Numbered from the stretch's first letter, positions 23,106 to 35,560 are shown. The stretch: DNA of 64,000 bases from Atherinomorus stipes (GCA_023101725.1 JALJCO010010250.1:62001-126000), one strand, 5' to 3'. Translations and numbers: made by a program. The notes: generated from the sequence alone by a model not told the origin.

Positions 23106-26100
23106 TAGGGGTAGAGTCTATTAAAAAATGAATCTAATTAATTAGAGGCTTTGTAATTAATACATCTCGATTAATCCCATTATAGAAATTGTCCCAAAAA
23201 GGAACATTTTCTTTATTTGAATAGATTTTCAAGGACGACTGAATCAAATAATAGACACAAACATAACATTTTAAACTCAATCTTTATTGTTGTCTGACCA
23301 AATGCATTTAATTGCATTTAAACTTTTTTAAGAAAGTAGATGAAGAAATAAAAATTATTCCTAGCCAAAACTGAACAGACCTAAAGTTAAATATACCATT
23401 TGGAAAACTTAAATTATTAAACTGGTGCAGGAGCATGGATGGGAGTTTTAAACTTGGGGGAGGGGCAAATTATTTAAACTTAATGAGTTATTTTTGTGTT
23501 ATTTGGACTTGGTGTGCTGGGGCCCGTGCCTGGCCCGGGATCATTGATTCTTGTGTTGCGTTCACATGCCAGTGCTTGAACCAGGCTTCGGCACGCTCGG
23601 TAATTTCAGTGCCAGAACACTATGTGGCAGTGTTGCATAAACTTGGAAACTTTGTTGATAACTAACAACCGAGAAAGCAACAAACCCTTAGGTCACCAGC
23701 TAAGTGACGGGTTAGTTTATCAACAAGGAAGGAAACTCGTTTGGTTACGTGGAGAGATTTCTTGTCTGCTATGGATGCAAGCTGGGGATGTGAAACCCGT
23801 CACTGTCAATCGCCGATAGATGATCTGATCGCCCGAGACGCGTGCACAGTTACGCCATCATCATTATTTAAAAAAGAAAACCACAAAAAAAAAAAAAACG
23901 CCTGGTGGTTTTGCGGCTCATATGCCTGAGCCCCCTCTTGGTAATTTCCGCTCTAAGCTCCTTGTTTGAAGTAACAACTATGTTGGCAGCTGTAAGCAGT
24001 TATTTACTGAGTCTGTGTGAGATATAAGTGTCAGCGGCTCAAAATTTAATTTTGGACTTTTGTGTGGAGTATGTCATTTATGCTGATGTCTCGATTTGAT
24101 AAAGTTATTGTGCAAATATATGCGCGAATAATTTCTTTTGTGACTAAAAAGAAGGTTACTATAGCACTAGGCCTACTTGTGGTGCAAGGAAGTGTTTGGT
24201 AAACAAGGTAGAAGACGATGAACAGAGGAGACGAAGAGAGCCTGCGTCCGCGGCGCGCACCTCCGCAGAAAAGTGAGAAGGGAAAAAAAGACAAAACGGA
24301 GGAATTAAGAGTTTATTATTCAGTCCTCAGCTGCGCAGATCAATGAGCTCTGTATGCAGACATGGTGCTCCACTAGAAACATTTAAGTAGCCGACACAGC
24401 AGAGCAGTTTTGGAGATTTTTCTATAACATTGTATGGCATTAAATTAATCAAAAGTCGCCTTAAAAGGAAAGTTCAGGATTTGTGACATAGGGCCTCATT
24501 TTCAAGTGAGCCAGAATACTACTTATCACTGAAGACGGTTTCATCATATTTCATTCATTATTCTAGTTCTAGTGGGTCGCCAATGCTAATGCTAGTGCAA
24601 GTCAATCGGAATCTGCTAGCCTGTCATTAATAACAATCTTATCCACTCCACAAAACATTCGAGGCAAATCATTTATAACTTCAGACTATCTGTGTAAATG
24701 CCGTGTTAATAGAATAATGTTACAAATAAAACTAACCTTGTGTTTCGTTGCATTTTGATTGTTGCTGCTGAGACACTTTACAAAGTTTTACTTCCTGTAT
24801 TTGGCAGCAGAGTGATGCCATCTGCTGGTACGTGCATGAAGGAATCTGATTACACAAATATAAAGTCTAAAATATGGCCACGTCTGAAAGGCATGAGGAT
24901 ATGTCGGATTTTGAAGATGATTTTGAACTTTTTTCATCAAACTAACTGTCATCATGTCTCTATGAATTGGAATACACTGGCAAAGGTAGTAGGCTGGTAA
25001 GAAACTAGTTCCTCAATATGTAATGCAAAATTTGTTATACAAGGTTAGTTTTACCTGTTTAACATACCAGTTTACTAGTTTAATACGGCATTTACACAGA
25101 TAGGCTTGCTGATTTGCCTCAGATCTTCTGTGGAGTGGATAAGATTGATTTTAATGACAGGCTAGCAGATTCCTATTGACTTCCACTAGCATTAGCATCA
25201 GCAACCTCCTGGAACTAGAATAACGGGATTAAATATGTTGAAACTGTCTTCAGTGATAAGTCGTACTGTGGCTCACTTGTAAATGAGGCCCTATGTCAAA
25301 AATTCTGAACTTCCCCTTTAAAGATCGCCATTTTAAAAAAGATCATGATCATCCCCTTCGATTACTTACAGACGATCTGAATCACTCCATCGTTAATGCA
25401 AGCCAGACAAACATATTTTGCATTTTAGCTTTTTTAAACCACCAACTACAATTAAAAGGAGAAGATGAATGACAACAAAGATAAACATGCCGGTAGGGTC
25501 AAGTTTTGATTTGGTCTCTGCCACTTGTTGGGTGAGTAGCCCACATGTCACATCCGGCACGGCCTGGATTGTGTTCACAACGCATTTTTCCCTGCCTGAG
25601 TGCGGGTGGCCCGGGTCCTGGACTGCCTCTCGACCTGGACCGCCCAGGCCAGGCCTGTTTGCTTTCACATGGACAAAATTTGTGGTCAAACATGCTCGGA
25701 CACAGGTCCGAGCACGCTGTGTGAAAAGGGCCTAACTGGCATTCAAGCAGTTACTTTGTGATCATGTCGTTGCGTAGCCCTTCCGGTATCTAATCAGAAG
25801 TGCTGCTCATAAGCATATGATAGAGATGTTTAATGATGTCTTTATAAGTCGGAGTACAGACCTGTTCAGTACGGGTGATTTCAGCTGCGTGGTATTTTCA
25901 ATCAGGCGGGTGCGAGGGGCACCCCGCTAGCTCCACTCACCACTAGCTAGGCGGGGACCGGACATGACGACGAATAACCACAGAAGCGTCTCGTTAAGGT
26001 TACACGTTTATTATAAGATAAAGTCGTCATAACGGCGAGAAACTGTGAACCAGACTCCACTGGTGTGCCTCGGCGGTTATAAGGTGATCTCAGCTGTCTG

Positions 26101-26927
26101 CTGCTCTGAGCGTAATCCGGCGAACCTCCCACCTTCCTGCTTCCCTCCTCTTTGAAGGACCCCTATTAGGTCCACCCCCCCGCACTGACTTGTAGTCCAA
26201 TTCCTGTTTCCCTTCCATTGCTATTATCAGAGAAGTTCCCTAACTGAACTACAAAATCTATCAGCCACTGCATTCTCCTTTAGACACGTCAGCTTTTAAG
26301 GTAACCTTGTAGCATTTACTTTAATCTAAACTGTTATCAATGCCACGTCGCCTTAAACTGTCAGTCGGCTACCACAATTATCTATGAGCCAAAGGATTTA
26401 AGGATTTGACTAAAAAGTTATCAGAGAACTCTGATGTGAAATCAACAATAACAACATTAATCATTGTTAAACAAAGAACTACCTGATCAACACTAGTCAC
26501 GCATGATGACACTATTTGTCTGGAATACCAGTTACTCACCAAAACTTCACAGCTTATGCAAAATATGCTTCATTTAACATATTTTGCACACATTTAGCTT
26601 CTGAGTTCAAAATCCCAGCTGCTTCACAGAGGAGACCCCAAGCTGCTTCCACACCACTTTCACTTCTTATTTTAGACACCAGCTACCCCTACAGTTCATG
26701 CTTTATAAAAAAAAAAAAGTTGTCAGAGGGTTCTTAAAAATTGGTAAATTTAGCAACAAAGTTGTGGAGTTTTGCCGTGTCCGTCAGCATAATTTGTTGT
26801 AGCAGAAAATCAGCCCTAACAAAAGGTTCCGCTTTGCCTGTAATGCAGACTGCGATTAAATGCGTTAATTAACATGTTAATTTTCTTGTGATTAATTAAT
26901 CGTAATTAATGCGTTAAAGTCCCCCTA
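23106..26927. mobile_element. 3.8-kb hAT-ended element with nested insertions
   Basis: Left end TAGGGGTAGAGTCTATTAA and the complement of the right end TAGGGGGACTTTAACGCATT are related inverted ends rich in ATTAAT motifs. Flanking 8-mers CTATTTAT (23098-23105) and CTATGTAT (26928-26935) match at 7 of 8. The interior carries a TTAA-flanked element at 24465-25317 and GC-rich CCCGGG/GGCCAGGCC sequence near 23520 and 25600. No intact transposase was found. Confidence 0.7.
24465..25317 (+). mobile_element. TTAA-flanked element (family A, copy 2) with conserved mini-ORF
   Basis: Ends AAGGAAAGTTCAGGATTTGT and AAAATTCTGAACTTCCCCT are flanked by TTAA (24461-24464, 25318-25321), with long inverted arms like copy 1. 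A frame at 24874-24945 starts MATSERHEDMSDFEDDFE and ends after 23 residues. The same acidic stretch (SERHEDMSDFEDDF) is preserved on the minus strand of copy 1 near 8255-8320. Such acidic N-termini occur in transposase first exons, but I cannot name the family. Kolobok-like or piggyBac-like by TTAA. Confidence 0.75.
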
Positions 26928-26935
26928 CTATGTAT

Positions 26936-27696
26936 ACATTTATGTGACGTTTGCTGTAAATATACCCCTCTTGGGAATAGTTGGGCTTCACACCACTCAG
27001 GTGATCATAAACGATGGTTGCATGCTCGGACCAGGTGGAGCTCTGGTGATGCGATGAGTTGAAGGGAAGACTTGAAAATGGCGACAGCAAAAGAGAACAG
27101 GCCTGTGCCAAATACGTCTGTTGGAGACGAAGAGTTAAGGAATACTGAACATTACCACGGTCAAAAGGTTCAAAATAAAAAAACTGAAGTTCAAGTTTCT
27201 TTTTTTGTACCGGCCATATGTCAGCCATATGTCAGTACATACGGAGAACCGAGCTGAGACCATGGTGCTGCTGAGAAAAACATGCAAACAGTGAAAAACA
27301 AAAAAACAGAGCAAAGTAGGACAATAAGATCAAGTGATAATGAAAGTGAGAAAATAGACAGGACAAGTCAAAGGGGTTAGGTGAGGCGCTGTGTACTGAT
27401 CGTATTAAATCTTTCAAACTTTCAACTGATTGGATAATTTTATCCAGCATCCATGTAAACATGTCAGCTGGAATCTGATTAGATTGATTTCAGTCAGATG
27501 GAGGAAGTATTTATCTGTGTAAACATAGCTTCTGTCCCAGGGGCATTCCAGAAAGGAGGCTTAACTAATGCTGTGATAAAGCCTAACTTCCAGATTGCTA
27601 AGTCCTCTGACATCTTATCCTGCTCTGCTGGTTCCACCACTCCGGCTATGAATCAGCTTTCACAATCTAGCATGGTTATGTCAGGAGAATGAGAGG
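26936..27696. other. no gene seen
   Basis: Several chance frames (26914-27228 minus, 27232-27462 minus). The stretch 27535-27690 (GGGGCATTCCAGAAAGGAGG onward) resembles a dispersed fish repeat also hinted at near 57045. No gene supported. Confidence 0.4.
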
Positions 27697-27698
27697 TA

Positions 27699-28743
27699 CA
27701 GTTGTGTGAAAAGTATTTGCCTCCTTCCTAATTTCTTACTTTTTTGCATGTTTGTCACACTTAAATGTTTCAGATCATCAAACAAATTTAAATGTGAGAC
27801 AAAGATAACACAAGTAAACACAAAATGCAGTTTTTTAATGAAGATTTTTATTAGTAAAGGGGGGAAACCCCCCCCCCGTTCAAACAGTTTAACTGTGGTT
27901 TATCACATTTTTGGAAAGCTGAGTTCAATTTCTCTAGCCACACCTCGTGGGAAAATACTCTGTGGACTGACGAGACAAAAGTTGAACTTTTTGGAAGGTT
28001 TAGGTCCCATTACATCTGGCGTAAAAGTAACACGGCATTTCAGAAAAGGAACATCATAGCAACAGTAAAATATGGTGGTGGTAGTGTGATGGTCTGGGGC
28101 TGTTTTGCTGCTTCACGACCTGGAAGACTTGCTGTGGTAAATGGAACCATGAATTATGCTGTCTACCAAAACATCCTGAAGGAGAATGTCCGGCCATCTG
28201 TTGGTGACCTCAAGCTGAAGCGCACTTGGGTTCTGCAGCAGAACAATGATCCAGAACACACCAGCAAGTCCACCTCTGAATGGCTTAAGAACAACAACAT
28301 GAAGACTTTGGAGTGGCCTAGTCAAAGTCCCCACCTGAATCCCATTGAGATGCTGTGGCATGACCTTAAAAAGGCGGTTCATGCTGGAAAAGCCTCCAAT
28401 GTGGCTGAATTACAACAATTCTGCAAAGATGAGTGGAACAAAATTCCTCCACAGCGCTGTAGAAGACTCACTGCCAGTTATCACAAACGCTTGATTGCAG
28501 GTGTTGCTGCTAAGGTGGAACAACCAGTTATTAGATTTAGGGGCAATCACTTTTTCACACAGGGCCATGTGGGTTTGCATTTTTTTCCCCCTTAAGAAGA
28601 AAAATCTCCATTTAAAAACTGCATTTTGTGTTTACTTGTGTTATCTTTGTCTCACATGTAAATTTGTTTGATGATCTGAAACATTAAAGTGTGACTAACA
28701 TGCAAAAAATCAGGAAGGGGGCAAACACTTTTTCACACAACTG
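27699..28743 (+). mobile_element. Tc1-like transposon, internally deleted
   Basis: Inverted repeats of roughly 170 bases begin CAGTTGTGTGAAAAGTATTT and end ACACTTTTTCACACAACTG. TA flanks both sides (27697-27698 and 28744-28745). The length is 1045 bases against about 1.6 kb for the related copy at 59622-61203; the missing part is the N-terminal DNA-binding half of the transposase. Confidence 0.9.
27955..28595 (+). pseudogene. Tc1-like transposase, truncated and frameshifted
   Basis: The catalytic half of a Tc1/mariner DDE transposase, which cuts and joins transposon ends in the nucleus. The first acidic motif (TGGACTGACGAGAC, WTDET) is in a different frame from the main open part at 28086-28595, so at least one frameshift separates them. 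The open part shows MVWGCFAASRPG, NNDPEHTS (second catalytic aspartate) and SPHLNPIEMLWHDLKK (third catalytic glutamate), then the usual C-terminal CRRL segment. The helix-turn-helix N-terminus is deleted and no start codon remains, so it is dead. Confidence 0.9.
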
Positions 28744-28745
28744 TA

Positions 28746-29640
28746 TATCAGCTATTGAGCTCCAAAATCACAATGAAAATGGCTAAATGTTGAGCACCCT
28801 ACTGTTCGCAGGTCCTCGTTGAAGCCTATGAGGAGGAGGGGATTATATTACTGGGGAAAAAAGTAACAGGTCTGCGTCCACCACCACATGCTGCGACGCT
28901 TAGCGGAGGATTGCCAGCAAAGTCGATGTGTGAGGGGATGTAAAGTATGGTAAATCACTGTACTACTTGTTAGTTTTTTTAATGAGATAATTGCGTTGTA
29001 TTTCAACAACATAATGACTGTAAAAGTTCAAGTAGTATTTTTTAAAAATCTATTACTCTTGTCATGAGCTTAGAAATTAAAATCTAAATTTTGTTTATTT
29101 AACTTTTTCATACTATTAAGTCCCATAGAAGAAAATTCAATTTAAGAAAATGTCATTGAAAAAATTTATCTATCTTCTCTTTGCAAGTTTTTTTTTTTTT
29201 TTTTAATTTCAAAACCTAAAAGTAAATAGGATAAAAAAGAAGAAAAAATGCCCACACACAGAATGATATCAAGACAGCTGGATGCAAAAATAGACTGTGC
29301 ACTTTAGCACTATGTAAATAAACCAAAGAAAAAGTGGAAAAAATAGTGAACCTTTCGATCATGAGCATCATGAACACTGTTAACATGACTGCACAACCTC
29401 GAACATTAAATAGGCTGGGCAGCAATCAGGGCAGCCAGTCAGGACAACCCCAGCAGGAGGAAGACATCGACTAATTAGACATGAAGGATACACAATGGAA
29501 AATGCACAGAAGACAAAGCTTTATAAACTGAAAAAACATGATAGGGACAGTTCCTCACTCACACCCCCAGGATAAAGTGTTTTTAAATAGAAAATCCACC
29601 TACATTCAGATTGAAGTCATTTTTGTTCAGTATGACCCAC
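28746..29640. repeat. no gene seen; poly(T) near 29188
   Basis: AT-rich sequence with a T17 run. No exon recognised. Confidence 0.45.
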
Positions 29641-29904
29641 GTCTGTGATTCTTAGGAATCTGCTGGATGACACAGAAAGAAAGTGTTGAGATTGGATAAA
29701 CGGCCTCATGAAAATGTCTTGCAATGGATGATTTCTCATCATTTCCCCTTATAGCACTCTTATCTTCAACAATCTGGTCTGGTTAAAATAATAATAATAA
29801 TAATAATAATAAAGCTTTTGCAAAGTCACTATGACTTGATAAATTCCATATTTTTACTATGATTAGGGACTGAAGAAAGCCAAGATCATAGCCTAATGTT
29901 GTAG

Positions 29905-30050
29905 TCAAGACCACACTATCAAGACCAAGAGATCACTGAGACCGATTACCAAGACCAAGACCAGGGACCGAGACCAAGACATTGTACAATACTGGGTAGT
30001 GTCTGGTCTTGGCCTTGGTAATGTCTCTTGGTCTTGATCATACCCTATAG
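29905..30050. repeat. AAGACC-type simple repeat with inverted copy
   Basis: Multiple ACCAAGACCAAGA units are followed by the inverse TCTTGGTCTTG near 30005-30040, giving hairpin potential. Related GGTCTTGGCCTTG sequence occurs at 62465-62545. Confidence 0.6.
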
Positions 30051-30120
30051 CAGCACAGCATTTAGTCTTTGTCCAAGCTTTATACGTATTTAGGCTGTTA
30101 GTTTACTGTATTTCTTTATA

Positions 30121-31013
30121 CACTGCCCGGCCAAAAAAAAAGTCGCCAACAAAAAAAAGGTCAAACATGTAACATTTGGTTGGACCGCCTTTAGCTTTGA
30201 TTGCGGCAGCATTCGCTGTGTTTCCAGAAGCTTCTGCAATGTCACCAGATTTATTTGCATCCTGTTGCATCAATTTTTCACCAAGATCTTGATGATGATT
30301 GTAGAGTCTGATCACAGCACATCCCAAAGATTCTCAATGGGGTTCAGGTCTGGACTCTGTGGGGGCCAATCCATGTGTGAAAATGATGTCTGATGATCCC
30401 TGAACCATCTTTCACAATCTGAGCCCGATAAATTCTGGCACGGTCATCTTGGAATATGGCCGTGCCATCAGGAAAGAAACATCCATTGATGGAATAACCT
30501 GCTCATTCAGTATATTCAGGTATCAGCTGACCTCATTATCTGAGCTCATACTGTTGCTGAACCTGGACCTGAGCAACTGCAGCAACCCCAGATCATCACA
30601 CTGCCCCCACAGGCTCATACAGTAGCACTAGGCATGATGCTGCATCACTTCATCTGCCTTTCCGGCCACATTTGTTCCTGGAAGACGATGGTCCACTATC
30701 CTTCCAGTTTTTCATAATGCGTTGGACTGTTCTGAACCCAGTTTTAGTCGTTTCTGCATCTCCTTAGATGTTTCCACCTCTTCATGCCAATGATTTGACC
30801 CTTCTCAGACAGACTAACATCTTTTCCAAGACCACGGATGTGTCTTTTGACATGCTTGTTTAGGAAATGAGAAGCAAGTCATTGCACCAGTTGTGGTTAA
30901 ATAACTTGTTGCCAGCTGAAAGATAATCGCCCATGCAGTAATTATCCAATAGGAGGCTCCTACCTATTTGCTTAGCTAAATCCAGATGGCGACTTTTTTT
31001 GGGCCAGGTAGTG
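30121..31013 (-). mobile_element. Tc1-like element with TA duplication, second family
   Basis: Ends CACTGCCCGGCCAAAAAAAA and, at the right, TTTTTTTGGGCCAGGTAGTG are inverted and flanked by TA (30119-30120, 31014-31015). On the minus strand near 30325-30375 a frame reads [19 protein letters not shown], the third catalytic motif of Tc1 transposases. At 893 bases it is shorter than an autonomous copy, and the frame is broken. Confidence 0.85.
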
Positions 31014-31175
31014 TATTAGTTAGACATGTTAGATTGATAATCCAGGCAATAAAGCCACTACAGGTCTTTGCAATCATTTTGCAAAATTTGCTAAAATTTT
31101 ACACAATTTTCCCGACTGTTCTGCAACACTGAATTTTAGGGCTCCCCCACCTGTTAAATCCTAGTTTGACCACTG

Positions 31176-31443
31176 TATACGTACATAAAGGTAGAGGAGA
31201 CTGGAGGGAAGGCTCTGTGTCCGTCTTTAGTGCGGAGCAGAAATGGGCCTTTCTACTGCGGTTGTTTTGTCTGGAAAGTTGGAAAAGCCAGAAATATTGA
31301 ATACCAGTAGGATTTACTCATGTTGCATTCATTGACCAGATTTGCTGCTACTGTCAGAACCATCTGATTAAATTATTCACACTCAGTCTGATTTAATTGT
31401 TTTTTTACGTCATTCAAAAATCTACTGGGCAGCCATGTTGGAT
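31176..31443. other. no gene seen
   Basis: Unassigned sequence between two mobile elements. Confidence 0.4.
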
Positions 31444-31447
31444 TTAA

Positions 31448-31868
31448 AGGAATAGCACGCCCACAAAATGATGTAACTTGTGAGCAAGACTCTGGAGCAC
31501 TTTTTAATATCTTAAATGCAGCCGATGATCAGGAAGGCTTCTCGTTTCCCCCCAACTTTCAAATAATGGAGTTCGCTGGGGGCCGGGCCAAAATGTTGTT
31601 TAGAGTAAATTCTGGACGCTGCTCACTCAGGACACTTGGATTACATTGGACGAGCAGTATGGAGGAATATTGCCAAGTTTTTGTGGACTTTTATGGACCT
31701 TTTTGGCTCGGGCCCCGGCGAACTCCATTATATGAAAGTTGGGGGGAAACGAGAAGCCTTCCTGATCGTCGGCTGCATTTGAGATATTAAAAAAGTGCTC
31801 CAGAGTCTTGCTTACCATGAGGTTAAGTGGAAAATAAAGTTACATCATTCTGTGGGTGAATTATTCCT
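31448..31868. mobile_element. TTAA-flanked MITE (family B, compact copy)
   Basis: Ends AGGAATAGCACGCCCAC and GTGGGTGAATTATTCCT are flanked by TTAA (31444-31447, 31869-31872). Long arms run inward (AGACTCTGGAGCAC, TAATGGAGTTCGC and complements), meeting around a short centre. The overlapping frames on both strands follow from the palindrome and are not genes. Confidence 0.85.
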
Positions 31869-31872
31869 TTAA

Positions 31873-32984
31873 AGGATGTTCCAGTTGATTTTTTTTTTCT
31901 TACTGGAGTCTCAGAAATTTTAGTTTAACTGGAACGCACCATCAGTCCAGGTCATCGTTGAGTAATCAGATTGTCGTTGACAGCAGACCAGGACTGTTGG
32001 GAGGAGGGATCTAAAGTGTGTTTTAAAACTGCTCTGAAAGATTCTACAGATGTTCTGGACCGGTTACATGTCGGAACAAAAACGTCTGCAACATATGCTC
32101 CAGACTTTCTGTGGTTTCCGGAGGTTTTCCTCCGAGGCTCTGAGTAAAATCCCTAGATCATCCTGGGATGAAATGGCATAAGAACGCGTTTGTAAGGGAA
32201 CTGTCAAGATATTTCCTCCTGAAATCTCCAGTGTTCATGGGTGGAAACAGGCAGAGAAACGGGGGTTAAGTGCTGCAGCAGTGGAAGAATGGCGGCTGTG
32301 GAACATCAGGGCATGTAAGGTCATGAAAGTAGATTTTTACAGTAACATTATGGAACTAAATGACTTTTCAGTGACTTTTCTGAGAGGGTTAAGGAGACCT
32401 TTCATTCAGATAAGGGAAGATAAACCATACATTTAGCTGTGCAGGACTCCAGTGATGCACCAACGAAGTCCCTGGTCACACAACATCCTTCATCCTCTCA
32501 GAGAGTCTTCATCGCTTTCTGTAAGAGTGCATCAGTTTATTCAGAGAAACCCTGAGCAGGCTCATACGGTCTCATCCTGCATCCCTGAAAGTGGATGTTA
32601 CTGTTACGGTGATGGGGACTGATGTCTGAGCAGCTCATCAGTCTGCTTCAATAAACACTGAGCAGCTGATATAAGTGGGTTGAAGTTCAGCTGCTCTCTG
32701 ATGTGGCACTGCAGGGAAGGAAAAGCCCCCTTTGATTCTGGTCTGCAGCAGAACATCATGCTGTGACCAGCTTCAGGTCCAACTGGGGTTACATCTGTCA
32801 GCTCCACGGTTTCTACATTATGTCCACTTTTTCTGCAGCTCAGTGGAGAACTGGATGAAAAACACAACGTTCACTAAACGAAAAACGTCACGTAAAAATA
32901 TCAGCATCCAGAGAAAACAGAGCATAATCAAAAGAAAAGTCATTAAAGGTGTGATGACAGAGCAGTATAAACTATTTCATGCAG
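31873..32984. other. no gene seen
   Basis: No domain, RNA gene or named repeat recognised. The 114-residue frame at 32732-33076 runs into a family E repeat and is not supported. Confidence 0.4.
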
Positions 32985-33340
32985 TTGATATTGCTACTTT
33001 TGTTTTCTCTAAAGAAAAAACGTCACTTTTTGCAGTGGGGGATTGTTTTGGCACGCCAGACCTCCCTCATATATAAAATGGTTGGTGCGGTAATGATGTG
33101 CAGCTTTACCAGGAGCCCAAGTTGACTTCATTTTGATTGGCTACAACCTTATTTAGAGAAATGGGTCGTGGTAGGACTTTGCTAAAGGATATCTGTTAGC
33201 AACATGGGCACTTCAGACAGTGAACTATGTTTATCAGACGTGACAGCATTTAGAAAAAAAAAAGTACAGGTAATGACAACGTTGTGGTCGTCTCCTTCAG
33301 TGTTGCTGCAAAAGTTTTTATTAAATCCATTTGTTGAAAA
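32985..33340 (+). repeat. interspersed repeat, family E copy
   Basis: Matches 39570-39905 and 19285-19560: TTGTTTTGGCACGCCAGACC, ATGGGCACTTCAGACAGTGAA (33206) and TACAGGTAATGACAACGTTG. Right end not found. Confidence 0.6.
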
Positions 33341-34740
33341 ACCCAGACCTGAATTAATCCATGCTGAATGCAGCTAGCGCGACTCAAATCAGGGCATCGA
33401 TGGTCAGACAAGTTCAGATATGACGACATAAAACTACGGCCTTCTGGTGTCTCACCAAGAATTCTGCATTTATCTTATGTAGATTAGACTACTGAAACCC
33501 TGTCCTTACATGTGTCCCTAAAGTCATTCAGACGACGGCAGTTTAGTCCCGAATGCTGCTGATCCTCACAGGCTGATTCACAACTGTCTTAACGTGAAGC
33601 TGAAATTCAAATCTGAGTTCTGGACCACTCCCAGATTTCTGGCTTGGTTTTAGCCTTTCAGTTGTAAAACAGACGTTAATGTATTTTCTGCATATAGCAG
33701 GACTAAAGAATAAAAAAAAAAATCTTTTGTTTGACAATGGGATTAATCAGAATTAATCTTTTAACAGCACTACATAAAACACATAAAACTGTCAGCCTTG
33801 GTTGGAATCCTTCATCAATTTTCATGGCTGATTATTAATCATTCTGTGACCTTTGTTCTGATGGCAGGGAAGTGAAAGTGTTGAAGGAGCGTAACTCTCC
33901 ATCACTGCCTGATGTGGAAGCAGCTGAAGCACCAGAGATGATGGAGGATGTTGGCACTACTATTTCCATTGGATTCGATGGGAAAGGGATTTCAAACTTT
34001 TGAGCAGTAGTGTTTATTGTAATGAGCGGGTAATATCACCAGTTGAAGGACTGGAAGTAGCATGTTGTATACTGGGATGTGGGGACTACTATGTGAGCTA
34101 TCAGATCAGGCCTGCTGAGCATCTCCACAACAATCCTGTTTGTGTTTGTGTGCGTGCTGGCGTTGCGTTTCCTGAAGCCTCTTGTGTTTTCATGTGACTT
34201 CAGACTCTCCTCATGATCCAAACCGCTGACTTACAACAATGAACAGCACAAACTTGCTTCTCTTCCTGCAGATTTACTGCACAAGCAGGCACAGATGGAA
34301 ACTGTTGAGGGGAAAACTCAGCTGGGCCGGATTATGTCGCGCAGAACTCACATAAAACCTCATCATCTGTGGAAACCTCAGAGAATCCACAGGGACAAAG
34401 GTTCGATGAAGACAGTTTAACTGTGAGGTGTGAGAAGCTATAAGAGTGTTTATTGTGGCTGCACTTTCATTACCTGAACAGCTTTCAGGCTGCTTGTCCT
34501 CAGCTATTAATAGATGAATCAAAGCAGCACGTCGCAAGGCGCCTGCTGCTCCTGCCACTGCCCTGGAGGAACGCCAAGGACATGAAACGGACATGTAATT
34601 ACTACCTTGTTTACCCTCATCAAAGGGTAGGACACAAGTGGCACCCATGTTTTTCAGTGTGAAAAGGTGGCAGAGTTATCATTCTGTCACCTCTCATGCA
34701 CATTTTATACCTACCTCCATTCAGCTCACTTCAGCTTTAT
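33341..34740. other. no gene seen
   Basis: Comparatively little transposon-like sequence. Several short frames overlap on both strands (34274-34662) without domains. Conserved noncoding sequence is possible but cannot be judged from one genome. Confidence 0.4.
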
Positions 34741-34779
34741 TTGTATAGCATCTAGGGACCTTCGATGTCTGCTTTTTAA

Positions 34780-35165
34780 AAAATTTTTTTTACCAATATC
34801 CAATATACCGATATTGTCCGAATGATACTGATCTATGCAGACAACTGTGAGGTTGTATCTCATATTTTGAGAGATACAGCTACAATCTGCTCTGAGAGCA
34901 AAGATCCTAAAGTATCCTTAACTCAGTCAGAGGAGTTCATTTTGGACATCTGGCTGCCAGATATCAGATACTAGCAGGTATTAGTCAACATGTGGCTAAT
35001 GTTTCTGACAACTTGGTAACTTAACCAACAACTTAAAACCAGACATATTATAAGCAGCTTCAGAGCAAGTCAGTCTGTAGCAGCAGCAGCAGCTGCTGCT
35101 ACATGACTCTGAAAGGAATGCTGGGAAATGAAGTTCTTCCAGGATAATGGGGACTTTTATGCATG
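34780..35165 (+). repeat. interspersed repeat, uninterrupted copy of the 1.66-4.17 kb repeat
   Basis: Contains GCAGACAACTGTGAGGTTGT, GACATCTGGCTGCCAGATAT and GGAATGCTGGGAAATGAAGT without the 2.2-kb Tc1 insertion present in the other copy. Confidence 0.65.
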
Positions 35166-35246
35166 CTGGGCCACTGCTAATGGAACAAGATCTCGGGAGA
35201 TTTCATAACAGAACAACGAGATCTTGCGAGATTTAGTGAGTAATAG

Positions 35247-35560
35247 GGATGTAACGATATGAAAATTTCATATCGGTTATTGTGGCAAATATGATCACGG
35301 TAATCATTATTATCACGGTATTATTGAAATCACCCCCCAGTATCATTAAAAACATCCAAAATGGGTTTAGAAGTCTACTTTGTCCTTTTTAAAGGGGGAA
35401 ATTCTCCAGAACTGTCCACGTGGGCGCCTTCGTTGCCCTCCACCATGTTTTCATAAATTAAGCATTGCAAACTGGGAATACTGCTGCTTTTCCAGCCAAC
35501 GGACGGCATCACTGGGAGTTTTTAAAGCATAGTAATCAATCACGGTAATCAAAGTGCTTA
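35247..35560. mobile_element. hAT terminal relic
   Basis: TAGGGATGTAACGATATGAA followed by CATATCGG and repeated ATCACGGTAAT motifs look like one end of a fish hAT MITE. The far end is unclear (AATCAATCACGGTAATC near 35535). Confidence 0.45.

Larger units (their letters stand above)
29640..31175 (-). repeat. repeat matching 6.9-7.45 kb, interrupted by two insertions
   Basis: Read in reverse, its pieces correspond to 6895-7450. They are broken by a GACCAAGACC-rich stretch (about 29905-30050) and by the Tc1-like element 30121-31013. An (AAT)n microsatellite is at about 29788-29811. Confidence 0.55.

Noticed and set aside
25393..25735. Overlapping frames in the GC-rich part of the hAT block
   Set aside because: Open on both strands because of composition and palindromic GGCCAGGCC motifs; no domain recognised.
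25870..26260. Possible LTR of a retroelement
   Set aside because: No matching second LTR, primer-binding site or retroviral frame was found, so the call cannot be supported.
28113..28382. Minus-strand frame opposite the Tc1 transposase
   Set aside because: Antisense shadow of the transposase catalytic region.
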